Shown here: positions 54,398-61,507 of the stretch, piece by piece | Numbering within the stretch: the first letter of the stretch is position 1 | How the letters are laid out: each line of letters starts with the position of its first letter | Assembly (NCBI RefSeq): GCF_018402175.1 | Contig: NZ_JAGYJK010000017.1 | Coordinates: 744,001 to 808,000, forward strand | Reading direction: 5' to 3' | DNA length: 64,000 nucleotides | Source: Yoonia sp. | GTDB lineage: Bacteria; Pseudomonadota; Alphaproteobacteria; Rhodobacterales; Rhodobacteraceae | Translations under genes and position numbers: made by a program | The notes under the pieces: model-generated | Database searches by the model: none | What the model was told of the DNA's origin: nothing | The model's input: the letters and a program-made list of their open reading frames with translations, nothing else

Positions 54398-54430
54398 ATA
54401 AAAAAACGCCCCTCGTTGAAAAGGGGCGTT
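54398..54430 (-). terminator. Rho-independent terminator of the AAA+ operon
   Basis: On the reverse strand: stem AACGCCCCT / AGGGGCGTT followed by seven T, 18 bases after the AAA+ stop codon. Confidence 0.85.
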
Positions 54431-54447
54431 GTTTGAGTTAGGTGGAT

Positions 54448-55149
54448 TTACACTGAATGTACTACTTTTAATCCCCTTTTGTTCCCACCGCTTGGGGGCG
54501 TTGTCTGCAGTTGCGTACACATATGCAGCACAAAGGGTACCAAATCACGCCAATCACCTTCAGCAAGTGCAATTTGCTGAGTGAGTACTGCGTCAGTTGG
54601 CATGGGCAAATTGTTTTCGCGTATGATTGTCTTAAGCCTATGTAGATAGTTCGCTGTATCGCTTGCGTTGAAGTTGATGTTGAAGCACCTACTGCGTACG
54701 CCAACGTCTACCTTTTCCACATAGTTCGTCGTCAGTACACAGACAATATTGGTGTAGTTGAGAAACGCTTTAAGTTTACGCTGTGCTTCATCTGTTAAGT
54801 TGTCCACTTCATCAAACACGAAGTAGTGATATCCACTGCGATTGAAGGACACGAGTTCACGTTGTTTGCTACAGCGTGAAAGGATTTGCGTGATGTTTTC
54901 TGTGCTGTCGCAAGACACATATTCAATCATTGTGTCCTCTTCTACGCCTCCTCTCGCAGTTTCAAAGTCGTTGCAGAAGATACGTGCATAAGTGCTTTTG
55001 CCTGTACCAACTGCGCCATAAAGAAGAAGTGCAGATTTACCACTCAACGGAAAAGGTATCTTTCCGCTGATGAGGTTGGTGGCGAGTGCCTCGCTTGTGC
55101 TGTTAGCGAATACCATTTGTGCTGTGGTGGTAGGTGTCGTTTTGTACAT
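54448..55149 (-). CDS. Clamp-loader-like AAA+ ATPase
   Basis: A 233-residue AAA+ protein related to the small subunit of replication factor C and to phage T4 gp44-type clamp loaders. Walker A is LLLYGAVGTGKSTYARIF (residues 42-59), Walker B is YHYFVFDEVDNLTDEAQRKL (107-126), sensor 1 is VLTTNYVEK (138-146) and the SRC arginine-finger motif is at VRSRCFNINF (151-160). Only the ATPase and lid are present; there is no collar domain. Last gene of a three-gene operon with GGGGGA ribosome site, so it probably serves element replication or DNA processing. An alternative is a DNA-repair or transposition helper. Confidence 0.75.
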   Translation of the reverse strand: MYKTTPTTTAQMVFANSTSEALATNLISGKIPFPLSGKSALLLYGAVGTGKSTYARIFCNDFETARGGVEEDTMIEYVSCDSTENITQILSRCSKQRELVSFNRSGYHYFVFDEVDNLTDEAQRKLKAFLNYTNIVCVLTTNYVEKVDVGVRSRCFNINFNASDTANYLHRLKTIIRENNLPMPTDAVLTQQIALAEGDWRDLVPFVLHMCTQLQTTPPSGGNKRGLKVVHSV

Positions 55150-55160
55150 GTGTATCCCCC

Positions 55161-55976
55161 TTATGCTGCTGCTTTGACTTGTTCGTTGTCGCTGCTGATG
55201 CTGAGAGCTTGCTTGTTTTTGTCGTCAATCTCCTTCTCAGCTGCTTTCTTCTTTGCAACTTTCTTCATAGCTTTGTTCAGTGTTGCATATGCATTTGACA
55301 GAGCTGCGTTGACTGCAGACTTTGCAGACAAGTGATTGTCAGTTGGTACAAGCTCGTAGCAGACGTGCTTTACATCAACAGTGCCTTTTGCATTGAGCAC
55401 ACCAACCAACAATACAACACTTCCCTTTGCTGCTGCAACATGCTTTGCTGTTTCGCTTGTACTGACAGTAGCAACAGTTTTGCCTTTGAGTACAATCTCG
55501 CGTCCACTTGCTGCACGTTGCAAAGGTGTTTTGGTGCCCTTTGCCAAGCTTGCACGAATTTCCTCCACACCGCCGTATTTGCGAATAAACACAGATACAT
55601 CTGCTGCAGATTTTACTTCGCTGCTTTGCAGTGCTGCATTGAGAACACGCACATAGCTGCTGATGCGACGACTATCTGTGTCGTTGTCAGTGAACACGTA
55701 CTTGACGAGCAGCTGAGCGAAGGTTGGCTTTTTGCATAGCGTGATGCCCTTCTTTGTGCATTCGCTGAGCAACCAATCATACTTTAGTTCGTCAGCTTTG
55801 GTGTTATTTGTGAATTGACTTGTGAGTGCATACAACTCGCCAAGCATAGCATATAGAGCATCGTTCGCAGATTTGAACTGCGTTTGCTCCCACGTGTTGC
55901 GTTGTGTGCAAATCGTGTTAACACGATTTTTGAAGTCTTTGACAATGGACGTGTTGATGTTTTGTGTTTGTGTCAT
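55161..55976 (-). CDS. Element protein of unknown function, middle gene of AAA+ operon
   Basis: A 271-residue protein starting MTQTQNINTSIVKDFKNRVN, with AAGGAA upstream. The N-terminal two thirds are mainly helical; a central ASGREIVLKGKTVATVSTSE could be a small beta domain. The C-terminus is a charged Lys/Ala/Glu region (KKVAKKKAAEKEIDDKNK) that looks disordered or nucleic-acid binding. No family recognised. Eleven bases from the AAA+ gene. The 20-base palindrome at 55910-55929 lies inside it and encodes N17-I22. Confidence 0.6.
   Translation of the reverse strand: MTQTQNINTSIVKDFKNRVNTICTQRNTWEQTQFKSANDALYAMLGELYALTSQFTNNTKADELKYDWLLSECTKKGITLCKKPTFAQLLVKYVFTDNDTDSRRISSYVRVLNAALQSSEVKSAADVSVFIRKYGGVEEIRASLAKGTKTPLQRAASGREIVLKGKTVATVSTSETAKHVAAAKGSVVLLVGVLNAKGTVDVKHVCYELVPTDNHLSAKSAVNAALSNAYATLNKAMKKVAKKKAAEKEIDDKNKQALSISSDNEQVKAAA
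55910..55929. repeat. Palindrome AAATCGTGTTAACACGATTT, copy 2
   Basis: A perfect 20-base palindrome inside the gene at 55161-55976. In the gene's frame it reads Asn-Arg-Val-Asn-Thr-Ile. It is the longest of the four copies. Confidence 0.9.
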
Positions 55977-55996
55977 GTGTTTTGTTCCTTATTGAA

Positions 55997-56383
55997 TTAG
56001 TATGCAGTGAAGTAGTTGTTTGAGACGTGGATTTTGCTTGCTGCTACTTGTGCAGCGATTTCTAAAACAGTCTGCTTGTACATTTCGAAATCAGTTCCAA
56101 GTATCTTTTCTGCCGTTTGTGTGAAGTGCTGCTGTGCAGCGTAGTGAACGTGAGCATAGTTGAATGCCACTTGTGCAAGTTCGACTGTTTTACTTTTTAT
56201 GTGCGTGACGTTCATATATTCGCAGAACTTGATGCACACATCCGCTGAGAATTCTGCGAAGTGACATTGCACTTTGTTTTTATGTGCGTAGTGAATATAG
56301 TCTCGCAGAGCGTTAGTGTATGCAAAGCGTGCGACAGCACGTTCGTATGCTGTCATGTTTTGAGTGTGTTTGATTAGTTGCAT
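55997..56383 (-). CDS. Element protein of unknown function, first gene of AAA+ operon
   Basis: A 128-residue helical protein, starting MQLIKHTQNMTAYERAVARF with AAAGG upstream, rich in His, Tyr and Ala. Not recognised. Its stop is 20 bp before the next gene of the operon. Divergent from the gene at 56502, so the 118-bp space between them holds both promoters. Confidence 0.55.
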   Translation of the reverse strand: MQLIKHTQNMTAYERAVARFAYTNALRDYIHYAHKNKVQCHFAEFSADVCIKFCEYMNVTHIKSKTVELAQVAFNYAHVHYAAQQHFTQTAEKILGTDFEMYKQTVLEIAAQVAASKIHVSNNYFTAY

Positions 56384-56501
56384 TGATATGTGCCTTTTGC
56401 TGTTAAATGAATGTTGCTACTCGTTAGCAACACACAGATAATATCACAGTAAGGCAGCACCGATACGCACAGGCATTGGCAGCTTTGATGGATGTTAACA
56501 C
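56384..56501. promoter_or_regulatory. Divergent intergenic region with inverted repeat
   Basis: GTTGCTA (56413-56419) and TAGCAAC (56425-56431) form a perfect 7-bp inverted repeat around CTCGT. It lies between the AAA+ operon and the divergent gene at 56502, a position that suits an operator. ATGTTAACACAT, a degenerate form of the element palindrome, overlaps the start of the rightward gene. Confidence 0.4.
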
Positions 56502-57296
56502 ATGCTGAGATTTTTTATTTCACCCTATCCAACCTTTGGCAGCTACGCTCAGCCACACAAATGGAAGGTTGAAGCAAGCCCATACTTCTGGTGGTGGTAT
56601 GCACTGACGCAGAACGCCGAATACAGCAAACTTACACAAGATATGGTGGCTGGGGCTGATAGAGTGGATACGCTCACAGAGCAGCGGCAGAAGATGCTGA
56701 CGGTATATGAGGATTTTGGCGACGTGCGTTTTGAAGGCTGTCGCTATGCTGCGTTCGCACGTTGGTGGCGTAATCGTGTTAACACGAATGAGACACGTGG
56801 CGAACGGTTATTTGCTGAACCAACGCTGCAACGCAGTGTACGCTTGCTACAGCACATGGACGACGCAGCAGCAGTACTGAGCAGCGAAGACGTGCTCGTG
56901 CTTGCTGTGCCACGCGACATGCAGCGACAGCACATAGACAAAGCCATAGATAGAATACTGCGAAAGCACGTGGTGACGAAAAAGGGCAGAACGCTACGTA
57001 ACCCCAAGCTGAGCGAAGCACGTTACAGTATGTCAAAGCCCATGTTGGCACAGTCAATGAAAAAGGCATTTGACATATATGACTTGCGAACGGCTGCTGC
57101 GGAGGAAGGTGTTAAGCTGAGCAACGAGAATATTGCAAAGGCAGCAAAGATTGCTTACCAACAGAAACCTATTGATAACGAAGCTGAGTTCACACCAGCA
57201 CAGCGTAGACGTGTTGTGAGTGCAACAGTTGCGAGACACTACAAAGACGCAAAGACTATGATTGATAATGCAGCGGTAGGCTGCTTTCCAAAATGA
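56502..57296 (+). CDS. Element protein of unknown function, divergent from AAA+ operon
   Basis: A 264-residue protein with an aromatic N-terminus (PYFWWWYALTQNAEYSKLTQD) and the stretch VYEDFGDVRFEGCRYAAFARWW, followed by RGERLFAEPTLQRSVRLL. I recall FGDVR...WW...LFAEP arrangements in proteins of plasmids and integrative elements, without known function. The C-terminal part is helical and basic. The palindrome copy at 56774 encodes N91-T95 within it. A backbone gene is likely because GATC and GGCC are absent. Confidence 0.6.
   Translation: MLRFFISPYPTFGSYAQPHKWKVEASPYFWWWYALTQNAEYSKLTQDMVAGADRVDTLTEQRQKMLTVYEDFGDVRFEGCRYAAFARWWRNRVNTNETRGERLFAEPTLQRSVRLLQHMDDAAAVLSSEDVLVLAVPRDMQRQHIDKAIDRILRKHVVTKKGRTLRNPKLSEARYSMSKPMLAQSMKKAFDIYDLRTAAAEEGVKLSNENIAKAAKIAYQQKPIDNEAEFTPAQRRRVVSATVARHYKDAKTMIDNAAVGCFPK
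56774..56787. repeat. Palindrome TCGTGTTAACACGA, copy 3
   Basis: A 14-base palindrome inside the gene at 56502-57296, read in frame as Asn-Arg-Val-Asn-Thr-Asn, the same phase and peptide as in copies 2 and 4. Confidence 0.9.
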
Positions 57297-57304
57297 GGGA
57301 TACT

Positions 57305-57364
57305 ATGAGTAAACTAGAAGAACTGATAAGCCTATTTTTGGAGGTACGAAATGAATACTTTTGA
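57305..57364 (+). pseudogene. 19-codon relic of the MSKLEELL family, overlapping next gene
   Basis: The short frame MSKLEELISLFLEVRNEYF has the same first seven residues as the H-NS-like stubs at 58151 and 61241 and then diverges. It contains the GGAGG ribosome site of the gene at 57351 and overlaps its start. It is either a relic cut by insertion of that gene or a small leader that couples translation. Confidence 0.45.
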
Positions 57365-57812
57365 TGATATTAAGGAGCAGCTTGAAGAAAAGATCTACTA
57401 TGTGAATGATGATGAAACACTGAAAGTGACAGATACTACTGTATATTCTGGTTCAGGAAGTTATCCAATTACAGACATGGTGAGTGTTAGAATGTATAGT
57501 CTACTTCCAGCTAAAAGAGCTAAACTTATTAGGAATATATCAATCGTTGCCATCATTTTGGGGATATACCTTTATGAAACTAGGGGTAATGATGATGTCA
57601 TATCCCTTGGCTTCTTTGGGTTAGCTTGGTGGATGTTTGGCTTTAGTTTTGTAAGGATTAATTCCGGTTCGTCATTTGATCACATTAACGTTTCACTTGT
57701 TCGTAAGGTTAATTCTCATGAAGAACAAAAGCTCTTCATAAAGGCAATATCAAAATCATTAAATGATCATAAGGCGCTAATGGATCGAAAGAGAAAGCTA
57801 CAACAGGTTTAA
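57351..57812 (+). CDS. Small membrane protein (DUF6232-like)
   Basis: A 153-residue protein with GGAGG upstream. After a short beta-rich N-terminus (TVYSGSGSYPITDMVSVRMY) come two membrane segments (IRNISIVAIILGIYLY and ISLGFFGLAWWMFGFSF), then VRINSGSSFDHINVSLVRKV. This layout resembles DUF6232. It carries four GATC sites in 460 bp whereas the surrounding element has almost none, and has lower GC, so it was probably acquired separately. Confidence 0.6.
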   Translation: MNTFDDIKEQLEEKIYYVNDDETLKVTDTTVYSGSGSYPITDMVSVRMYSLLPAKRAKLIRNISIVAIILGIYLYETRGNDDVISLGFFGLAWWMFGFSFVRINSGSSFDHINVSLVRKVNSHEEQKLFIKAISKSLNDHKALMDRKRKLQQV

Positions 57813-57827
57813 TAGCACTTAGCATTA

Positions 57828-58025
57828 ATGGTGAGCAGTGGAAGGCTATGGCAAAACGTTGCTCTAGCTGACAATGACTTACAGAAGCTGTTTGAACGCA
57901 GCTTGCTTGGCGACGAAACTGCGCTAAGTTTGCGACAGATTGGACGTAATGTGGATAAGCTAGTGCTACAGTTTGGCACAAAGCAGCCGCCTCAGCCAAA
58001 CAAGCCAAAGCTTACAGTGGTGTAA
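57828..58025 (+). CDS. Short element protein of unknown function
   Basis: A 65-residue protein MVSSGRLWQNVALADNDLQK with a helical core and a Pro/Lys-rich tail. No clear ribosome site, so the start is uncertain. Its stop is followed by the GTAGGTTCAAACC hairpin module and a strong terminator. Confidence 0.45.
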   Translation: MVSSGRLWQNVALADNDLQKLFERSLLGDETALSLRQIGRNVDKLVLQFGTKQPPQPNKPKLTVV

Positions 58026-58050
58026 AACAGTAGGTTCAAACCGACCCTTT

Positions 58051-58084
58051 AGCGTCAAAGCCTTGTGCTTTGGCGCTCTTTTTA
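58051..58084 (+). terminator. Rho-independent terminator
   Basis: Stem AGCGTCAAAGC / GCTTTGGCGCT (one G-T pair), loop CTTGT, then CTTTTTTT-like tail. It closes the rightward unit that begins at 56502. Confidence 0.85.
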
Positions 58085-58150
58085 TGCGTGACGATTGACA
58101 TTGGTAAACTTGCCTTCAATGATATTGCTTTTAATGTAAAGGTCAGCGCT

Positions 58151-58342
58151 ATGAGCAAACTTGAACAACTGCTTGCCCAACAAGAGGCATTAACGGCACA
58201 GATTGAAGAAGCAAAGAAGCAACAAAAAGCTGAAGATTTGAAGAAGGTGCGTGAACTGTGTAGGGCACACGGATTTACTGCTCGTATGCTCAAAGGCTAC
58301 TTGGCAGAGGGTAGAGTACGCAGAGCTGAGGCAGAAAACTGA
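58151..58342 (+). CDS. H-NS-like oligomerisation stub, copy A
   Basis: A 63-residue protein: the coiled coil MSKLEQLLAQQEALTAQIEE followed by KKVRELCRAHGFTARMLKGY. This matches the N-terminal half of short H-NS-like proteins of the group, but the usual C-terminal AT-rich DNA-binding domain is missing; instead it ends with LAEGRVRRAEAEN. By analogy with H-NST it could antagonise host H-NS-like silencers. A paralogue lies at 61241, about 68% identical by eye. Confidence 0.6.
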   Translation: MSKLEQLLAQQEALTAQIEEAKKQQKAEDLKKVRELCRAHGFTARMLKGYLAEGRVRRAEAEN

Positions 58343-58361
58343 TAGGAGGCTTTAGAAGTAG

Positions 58362-59306
58362 ATGACCAAACTTGCAGTATATACCACCATCGGACTTATA
58401 ATGTTCTCACTGCCTGCGCTGTCTGAAGAACAATGTAGCAGAGTGTGTGAGATGGATTATTGGCGAAGTTCAACTAATCAAACAATCTTGCTAGGAGAGC
58501 TTGAAAGGGTTCCTAACGTTAACTCCCGTCATCAGTATGGATGGACAGCAATTTCAGTTGCAGCGAGCTTTGGCAACTTTTACGCTGTGCAGCTTTTGAT
58601 TCGGCGCGGTGCTGACGTTAACGTAGCTGATAATTGGAATAATACCCCATTATTCGCTGCGGTAGGTAGCGGAGACATAGATATAGTCGAAGCGCTAGTA
58701 GCTGCAGGCGCTGATATTTTTCACATCGGCAGCGACGGTCTAAATTCAATAGATTTCGCATTGCAGCAAGGAAAAGTAGAAATAGCGGATATGTTGAATT
58801 CATCAGTTAATAGCGGTGCTAGTGGAATTTCGGCGCAAGAGTCCAAGGCAACCGCAGTTGATCTTGAGAATGATTCTGAAGGCAATTTGCCATTGGGTTT
58901 TATAATTTACGATGTTACAGACTTGCCGACGAGCCTTGTACAACAAGCTACATGTGACAATATCGAACAAATGCTGTTTGAGTCCGTTGAAAAAATTGCG
59001 TTTTTCAGTAAAATTTTTTCTAATGGCGAGCTATTGTACCGTATGACTACGACAGCATATTGCCTTAATAATGAAACTTTTTCATCTATGAATATGTGTG
59101 TAGAAAGTCTCAACAAACTTGAAATTAGTTTTAGTGACGAGGAAATTCAGACTCGCATGGTTTCTGCAGATGAGCCATCTTGTACATACTTTTCATCAAT
59201 TCCCAAAACAGTAGGAATTATCGAGGGAGAAGTTTGGAGTGAGGGTGAATGCAGATATCCTCAGCCACTAAGAACAAAAACAAATCTTCTTTGTGCGCTT
59301 GAGTAG
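58362..59306 (+). CDS. Exported ankyrin-repeat protein
   Basis: A 314-residue protein with a signal peptide (MTKLAVYTTIGLIMFSLPAL, cut before SEEQC). Ankyrin repeats run from about residue 60 to 145: YGWTAISVAASFGNFYAVQL, then WNNTPLFAAVGSGDIDIVEA. The C-terminal 150 residues are unlike anything I know and hold six cysteines. GGAGG lies 13 bases before the ATG. Lower GC than the backbone; probably cargo acting in the periplasm. Confidence 0.75.
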   Translation: MTKLAVYTTIGLIMFSLPALSEEQCSRVCEMDYWRSSTNQTILLGELERVPNVNSRHQYGWTAISVAASFGNFYAVQLLIRRGADVNVADNWNNTPLFAAVGSGDIDIVEALVAAGADIFHIGSDGLNSIDFALQQGKVEIADMLNSSVNSGASGISAQESKATAVDLENDSEGNLPLGFIIYDVTDLPTSLVQQATCDNIEQMLFESVEKIAFFSKIFSNGELLYRMTTTAYCLNNETFSSMNMCVESLNKLEISFSDEEIQTRMVSADEPSCTYFSSIPKTVGIIEGEVWSEGECRYPQPLRTKTNLLCALE

Positions 59307-59410
59307 TGCAATTAGTCCGTAAGTGAGTGACCAAAAGAACAATTTGTTAAGTCTAGGCTTGAGTTCGAGAATCACTTGCGAAATTAACACGTTATTATTG
59401 TCAACCATAG

Positions 59411-59454
59411 AGTAAAAGTGTGCCAAAGGGCAGCAGAAAATGTTGCCACTTTGG
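59411..59454 (+). mobile_element. Orphan IS21-like end
   Basis: Matches the right end of the IS at 51144-53681 read inward, including the outer AAAAGTGTGCCAAA segment and the GGGCAGCAGAAAATGTTGCC inner repeat. The sequence to its right does not match either end of that IS, so it is a relic of a different family member or a decayed copy. Confidence 0.6.
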
Positions 59455-59562
59455 ACTCCTTATGATGCGTGCATGACTGAGGCGTGAGGTTGTCTCAAAA
59501 ATGCGTTGCCAAAAACAGCTTCCACGACAATGTAGAAAATGAAGTGATGGAAGGGGAGGGCT

Positions 59563-60039
59563 ATGAAAGACGTTAATGAAGTTGCGCTTGCGGTTTTGAA
59601 GCTTATGGGTATCTATCCAATTATTGATAGATTGATGGATATTTCCTCTTCAATCATTGATGGGGAATATGGACCAACATATGATGACGAAGGAAATCTT
59701 ATTGGTGGGGTTTGCTACTCAAGTATTAGCCTTGTAAGTGAGGGTGTACTAAGCAAGCTTTTAGACAGGCACCTAAGCGGACCCAACTTGGATTTCTTTA
59801 AAAAAGTATCTGAAGGGAATTTAGATTTAAGAGTTGAGCGGAGTACTTGGGGGAACATCACATTGACGTTGGTGTTAGATGTTCCAACAAATCCCAATTC
59901 AACGAAGGTGGAGGAAACTTTTCCATTGGAAATCGAAATTCACAGTAGTGGCGATGATTTCATTGTGAAAGGTAGAATGTTTGAGGACGACGCTGACGCT
60001 CACAAAAAGTATCTAACGTTTTATTCACTTATGGCATAA
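59563..60039 (+). CDS. Protein of unknown function
   Basis: A 158-residue acidic protein with a strong ribosome site (GGGGAGG). MKDVNEVALAVLKLMGIYPI is helical; the rest alternates as a beta-rich domain (ITLTLVLDVPTN, then FPLEIEIHSSGDDFIVKGRM). No signal peptide, no motif recognised. An immunity or adaptor protein would fit the size and charge, but nothing shows it. Confidence 0.55.
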   Translation: MKDVNEVALAVLKLMGIYPIIDRLMDISSSIIDGEYGPTYDDEGNLIGGVCYSSISLVSEGVLSKLLDRHLSGPNLDFFKKVSEGNLDLRVERSTWGNITLTLVLDVPTNPNSTKVEETFPLEIEIHSSGDDFIVKGRMFEDDADAHKKYLTFYSLMA

Positions 60040-60117
60040 GCATAAACTAGTGCTATGTGTGCCACTCTTTGAGTTTGTGGTAAGCAGCATTATTGGATAG
60101 ATAAATAGTCTCGGAGA

Positions 60118-60183
60118 CTGATTTTCGGCTGACAGCCAACCTTGTTCGAAAGCATAACATGTGAGTAAAAAATGGAGGTTACT
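60118..60183 (+). repeat. Conserved leader of the paralogous small genes, copy 1
   Basis: GATTTTCGGCTGACAGCCAA, followed by CCTTGTTCGAAAGCA and a GGAGG, precedes the gene at 60184. The leader at 61443-61507 is nearly the same. Conservation of non-coding sequence suggests a shared promoter or RNA control. Confidence 0.6.
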
Positions 60184-60606
60184 ATGAGTTTTATCCAAAC
60201 TGTTAAGCTTGCTGAGTACAAACCTGGCACTGTGCGTAGTCCAATTGCACGACGCAGAGAAAAGCTTGCGTTCAAAGTTGATGAGCAAATCAAGCTGGCT
60301 GTAGACAGCACTTATCGCCCCACTAAGATTATTTGGAGCAAGAGTGCAGACGGAACTGAGCATAAAGTTGAGCAGCCCAAGCGTATCAAACGATGGTGGG
60401 TTGAAGCAGCAGACGGCACGGTGCAGTTGACAGTGCGTTACGGTTCAAAGCCATTGGAACTTGCCAAAGGCAAGAGTGCTATTGCACTGAACAGCAAGGC
60501 AGAGGTTGAAGGTACGCTGCGTAACCTTCAACACGCAGTGCTTGGTGGTGAACTTGATGCGATTCTTGAGCAGCAGATAGGTTTTCGGCTATCAATCACT
60601 AAGTAG
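60184..60606 (+). CDS. Small basic protein (DUF6641-like), copy A
   Basis: A 140-residue protein. The start at 60184 (MSFIQTVKLAEYKPGTVRSP) is chosen because GGAGG lies seven bases upstream; a longer start would contain that site. The core is ARRREKLAFKVDEQIKLAVD, then KRIKRWWVEAADGTVQLTVR and YGSKPLELAKGKSAIAL. It resembles DUF6641 proteins I recall from mobile regions; function unknown. Paralogue at 61508. Confidence 0.65.
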   Translation: MSFIQTVKLAEYKPGTVRSPIARRREKLAFKVDEQIKLAVDSTYRPTKIIWSKSADGTEHKVEQPKRIKRWWVEAADGTVQLTVRYGSKPLELAKGKSAIALNSKAEVEGTLRNLQHAVLGGELDAILEQQIGFRLSITK

Positions 60607-60704
60607 CAGATTTGCGTGTAGCAGTGCTTATAGTGATGAAACACGCATAATCGATGTCGAATCAACAATCACAGTCTTTGCTCAAAAGTGCTTACTCATA
60701 TGAG

Positions 60705-60827
60705 TTATCTTAAGACTTCACCTGCGTTGTTAAAGTTGTTGTTTTCAGGCTTCGCCACTAGCCCAAATACCAAAAGTCCTACCAAACCCACACCAAATAT
60801 GACTGCGATGATTAGTTCTTTAGTCAT
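60705..60827 (-). CDS. 40-residue single-pass membrane peptide
   Basis: MTKELIIAVIFGVGLVGLLV begins a single hydrophobic helix (about residues 5-24), followed by a polar Asn-rich tail ending VLR. AAGGA lies seven bases before the ATG. It is on the opposite strand to its neighbours. A small inner-membrane peptide of unknown role, possibly toxin-like. Confidence 0.5.
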   Translation of the reverse strand: MTKELIIAVIFGVGLVGLLVFGLVAKPENNNFNNAGEVLR

Positions 60828-61237
60828 AGCTTTATCCTTACCCTGTGTAGTCGTTGACGTACAACCCTTCAGTCAACATGGTATAACATAGCACGCGAGG
60901 ACGCAAACTTCTACTGACAACGGCTGTGACTATTGGTTGCACCACGTTGGGCACTACAGGGCTTCACTGTACATCTGTCGTCTAGAATGCTTACCAACAT
61001 CTCATATCTAGCAAGCGGATGTACAGTCACCCATATAAAAATGAAGTGTTCTGCTGAGGAGTATAGTGGAAGTAATTCCAACAAGTAAAGGCGAGTTTCA
61101 CTGCGAGACCAAACAATGGGTTCAACCTACTCATTCAAGCGTCAACGCAATCTTTGTTGGCATTTCTTGCGATATAAAACACTGCTTGACGCTATTCTTT
61201 TTATACTGATAAAAGCACGTACGAAATTTTGGAGCGT
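60828..61237. other. Region without a supported gene
   Basis: About 400 bp between the membrane peptide and the second H-NS-like stub. It holds an inverted copy of the TAGGTTGAACC hairpin module (61118-61131) and no ORF with a ribosome site. Promoters for both flanking genes probably lie here. Confidence 0.4.
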
Positions 61238-61240
61238 ATG

Positions 61241-61432
61241 ATGAGCAAACTTGAAGAACTACTCGAACAGCAAGCACAGTTGGCGACTGCGATTGAAGAA
61301 GCAAAAAAGCAGCAGAAAACTGAGGATTTGAAGACTGTGCGTCAACTGTGTAAGGCACATGGCTTTACTGCTCGCATGCTTAAAGGCTTTTTGGCTGAGG
61401 GAAGAACGCGGCGTTCTAAGGCAGAAATCTAA
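61241..61432 (+). CDS. H-NS-like oligomerisation stub, copy B
   Basis: A 63-residue paralogue of the stub at 58151: MSKLEELLEQQAQLATAIEE, then KTVRQLCKAHGFTARMLKGF and LAEGRTRRSKAEI. GGAG at 61231 supports the ATG at 61241 (another ATG is directly before it). It also lacks the AT-hook-like C-terminus. It is followed 75 bp later by the second DUF6641-like gene. Confidence 0.6.
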   Translation: MSKLEELLEQQAQLATAIEEAKKQQKTEDLKTVRQLCKAHGFTARMLKGFLAEGRTRRSKAEI

Positions 61433-61442
61433 TCGCACAGGT

Positions 61443-61507
61443 TGATTTTCGGCTGACAACCAACCTTGTTCGAAAGCACAGTGTGTGAGTAGAAAAAGGA
61501 GGTTATC
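61443..61507 (+). repeat. Conserved leader of the paralogous small genes, copy 2
   Basis: GATTTTCGGCTGACAACCAA, then CCTTGTTCGAAAGCA and GGAGG, aligned with 60118-60183 with few changes. Confidence 0.6.

Noticed and set aside
58028-58042. GGTTCAAACC resembling a tRNA T-arm
   Set aside because: No acceptor, D or anticodon stems fit around it. It belongs to a repeated hairpin module after stop codons. No tRNA gene was seen anywhere in the window.
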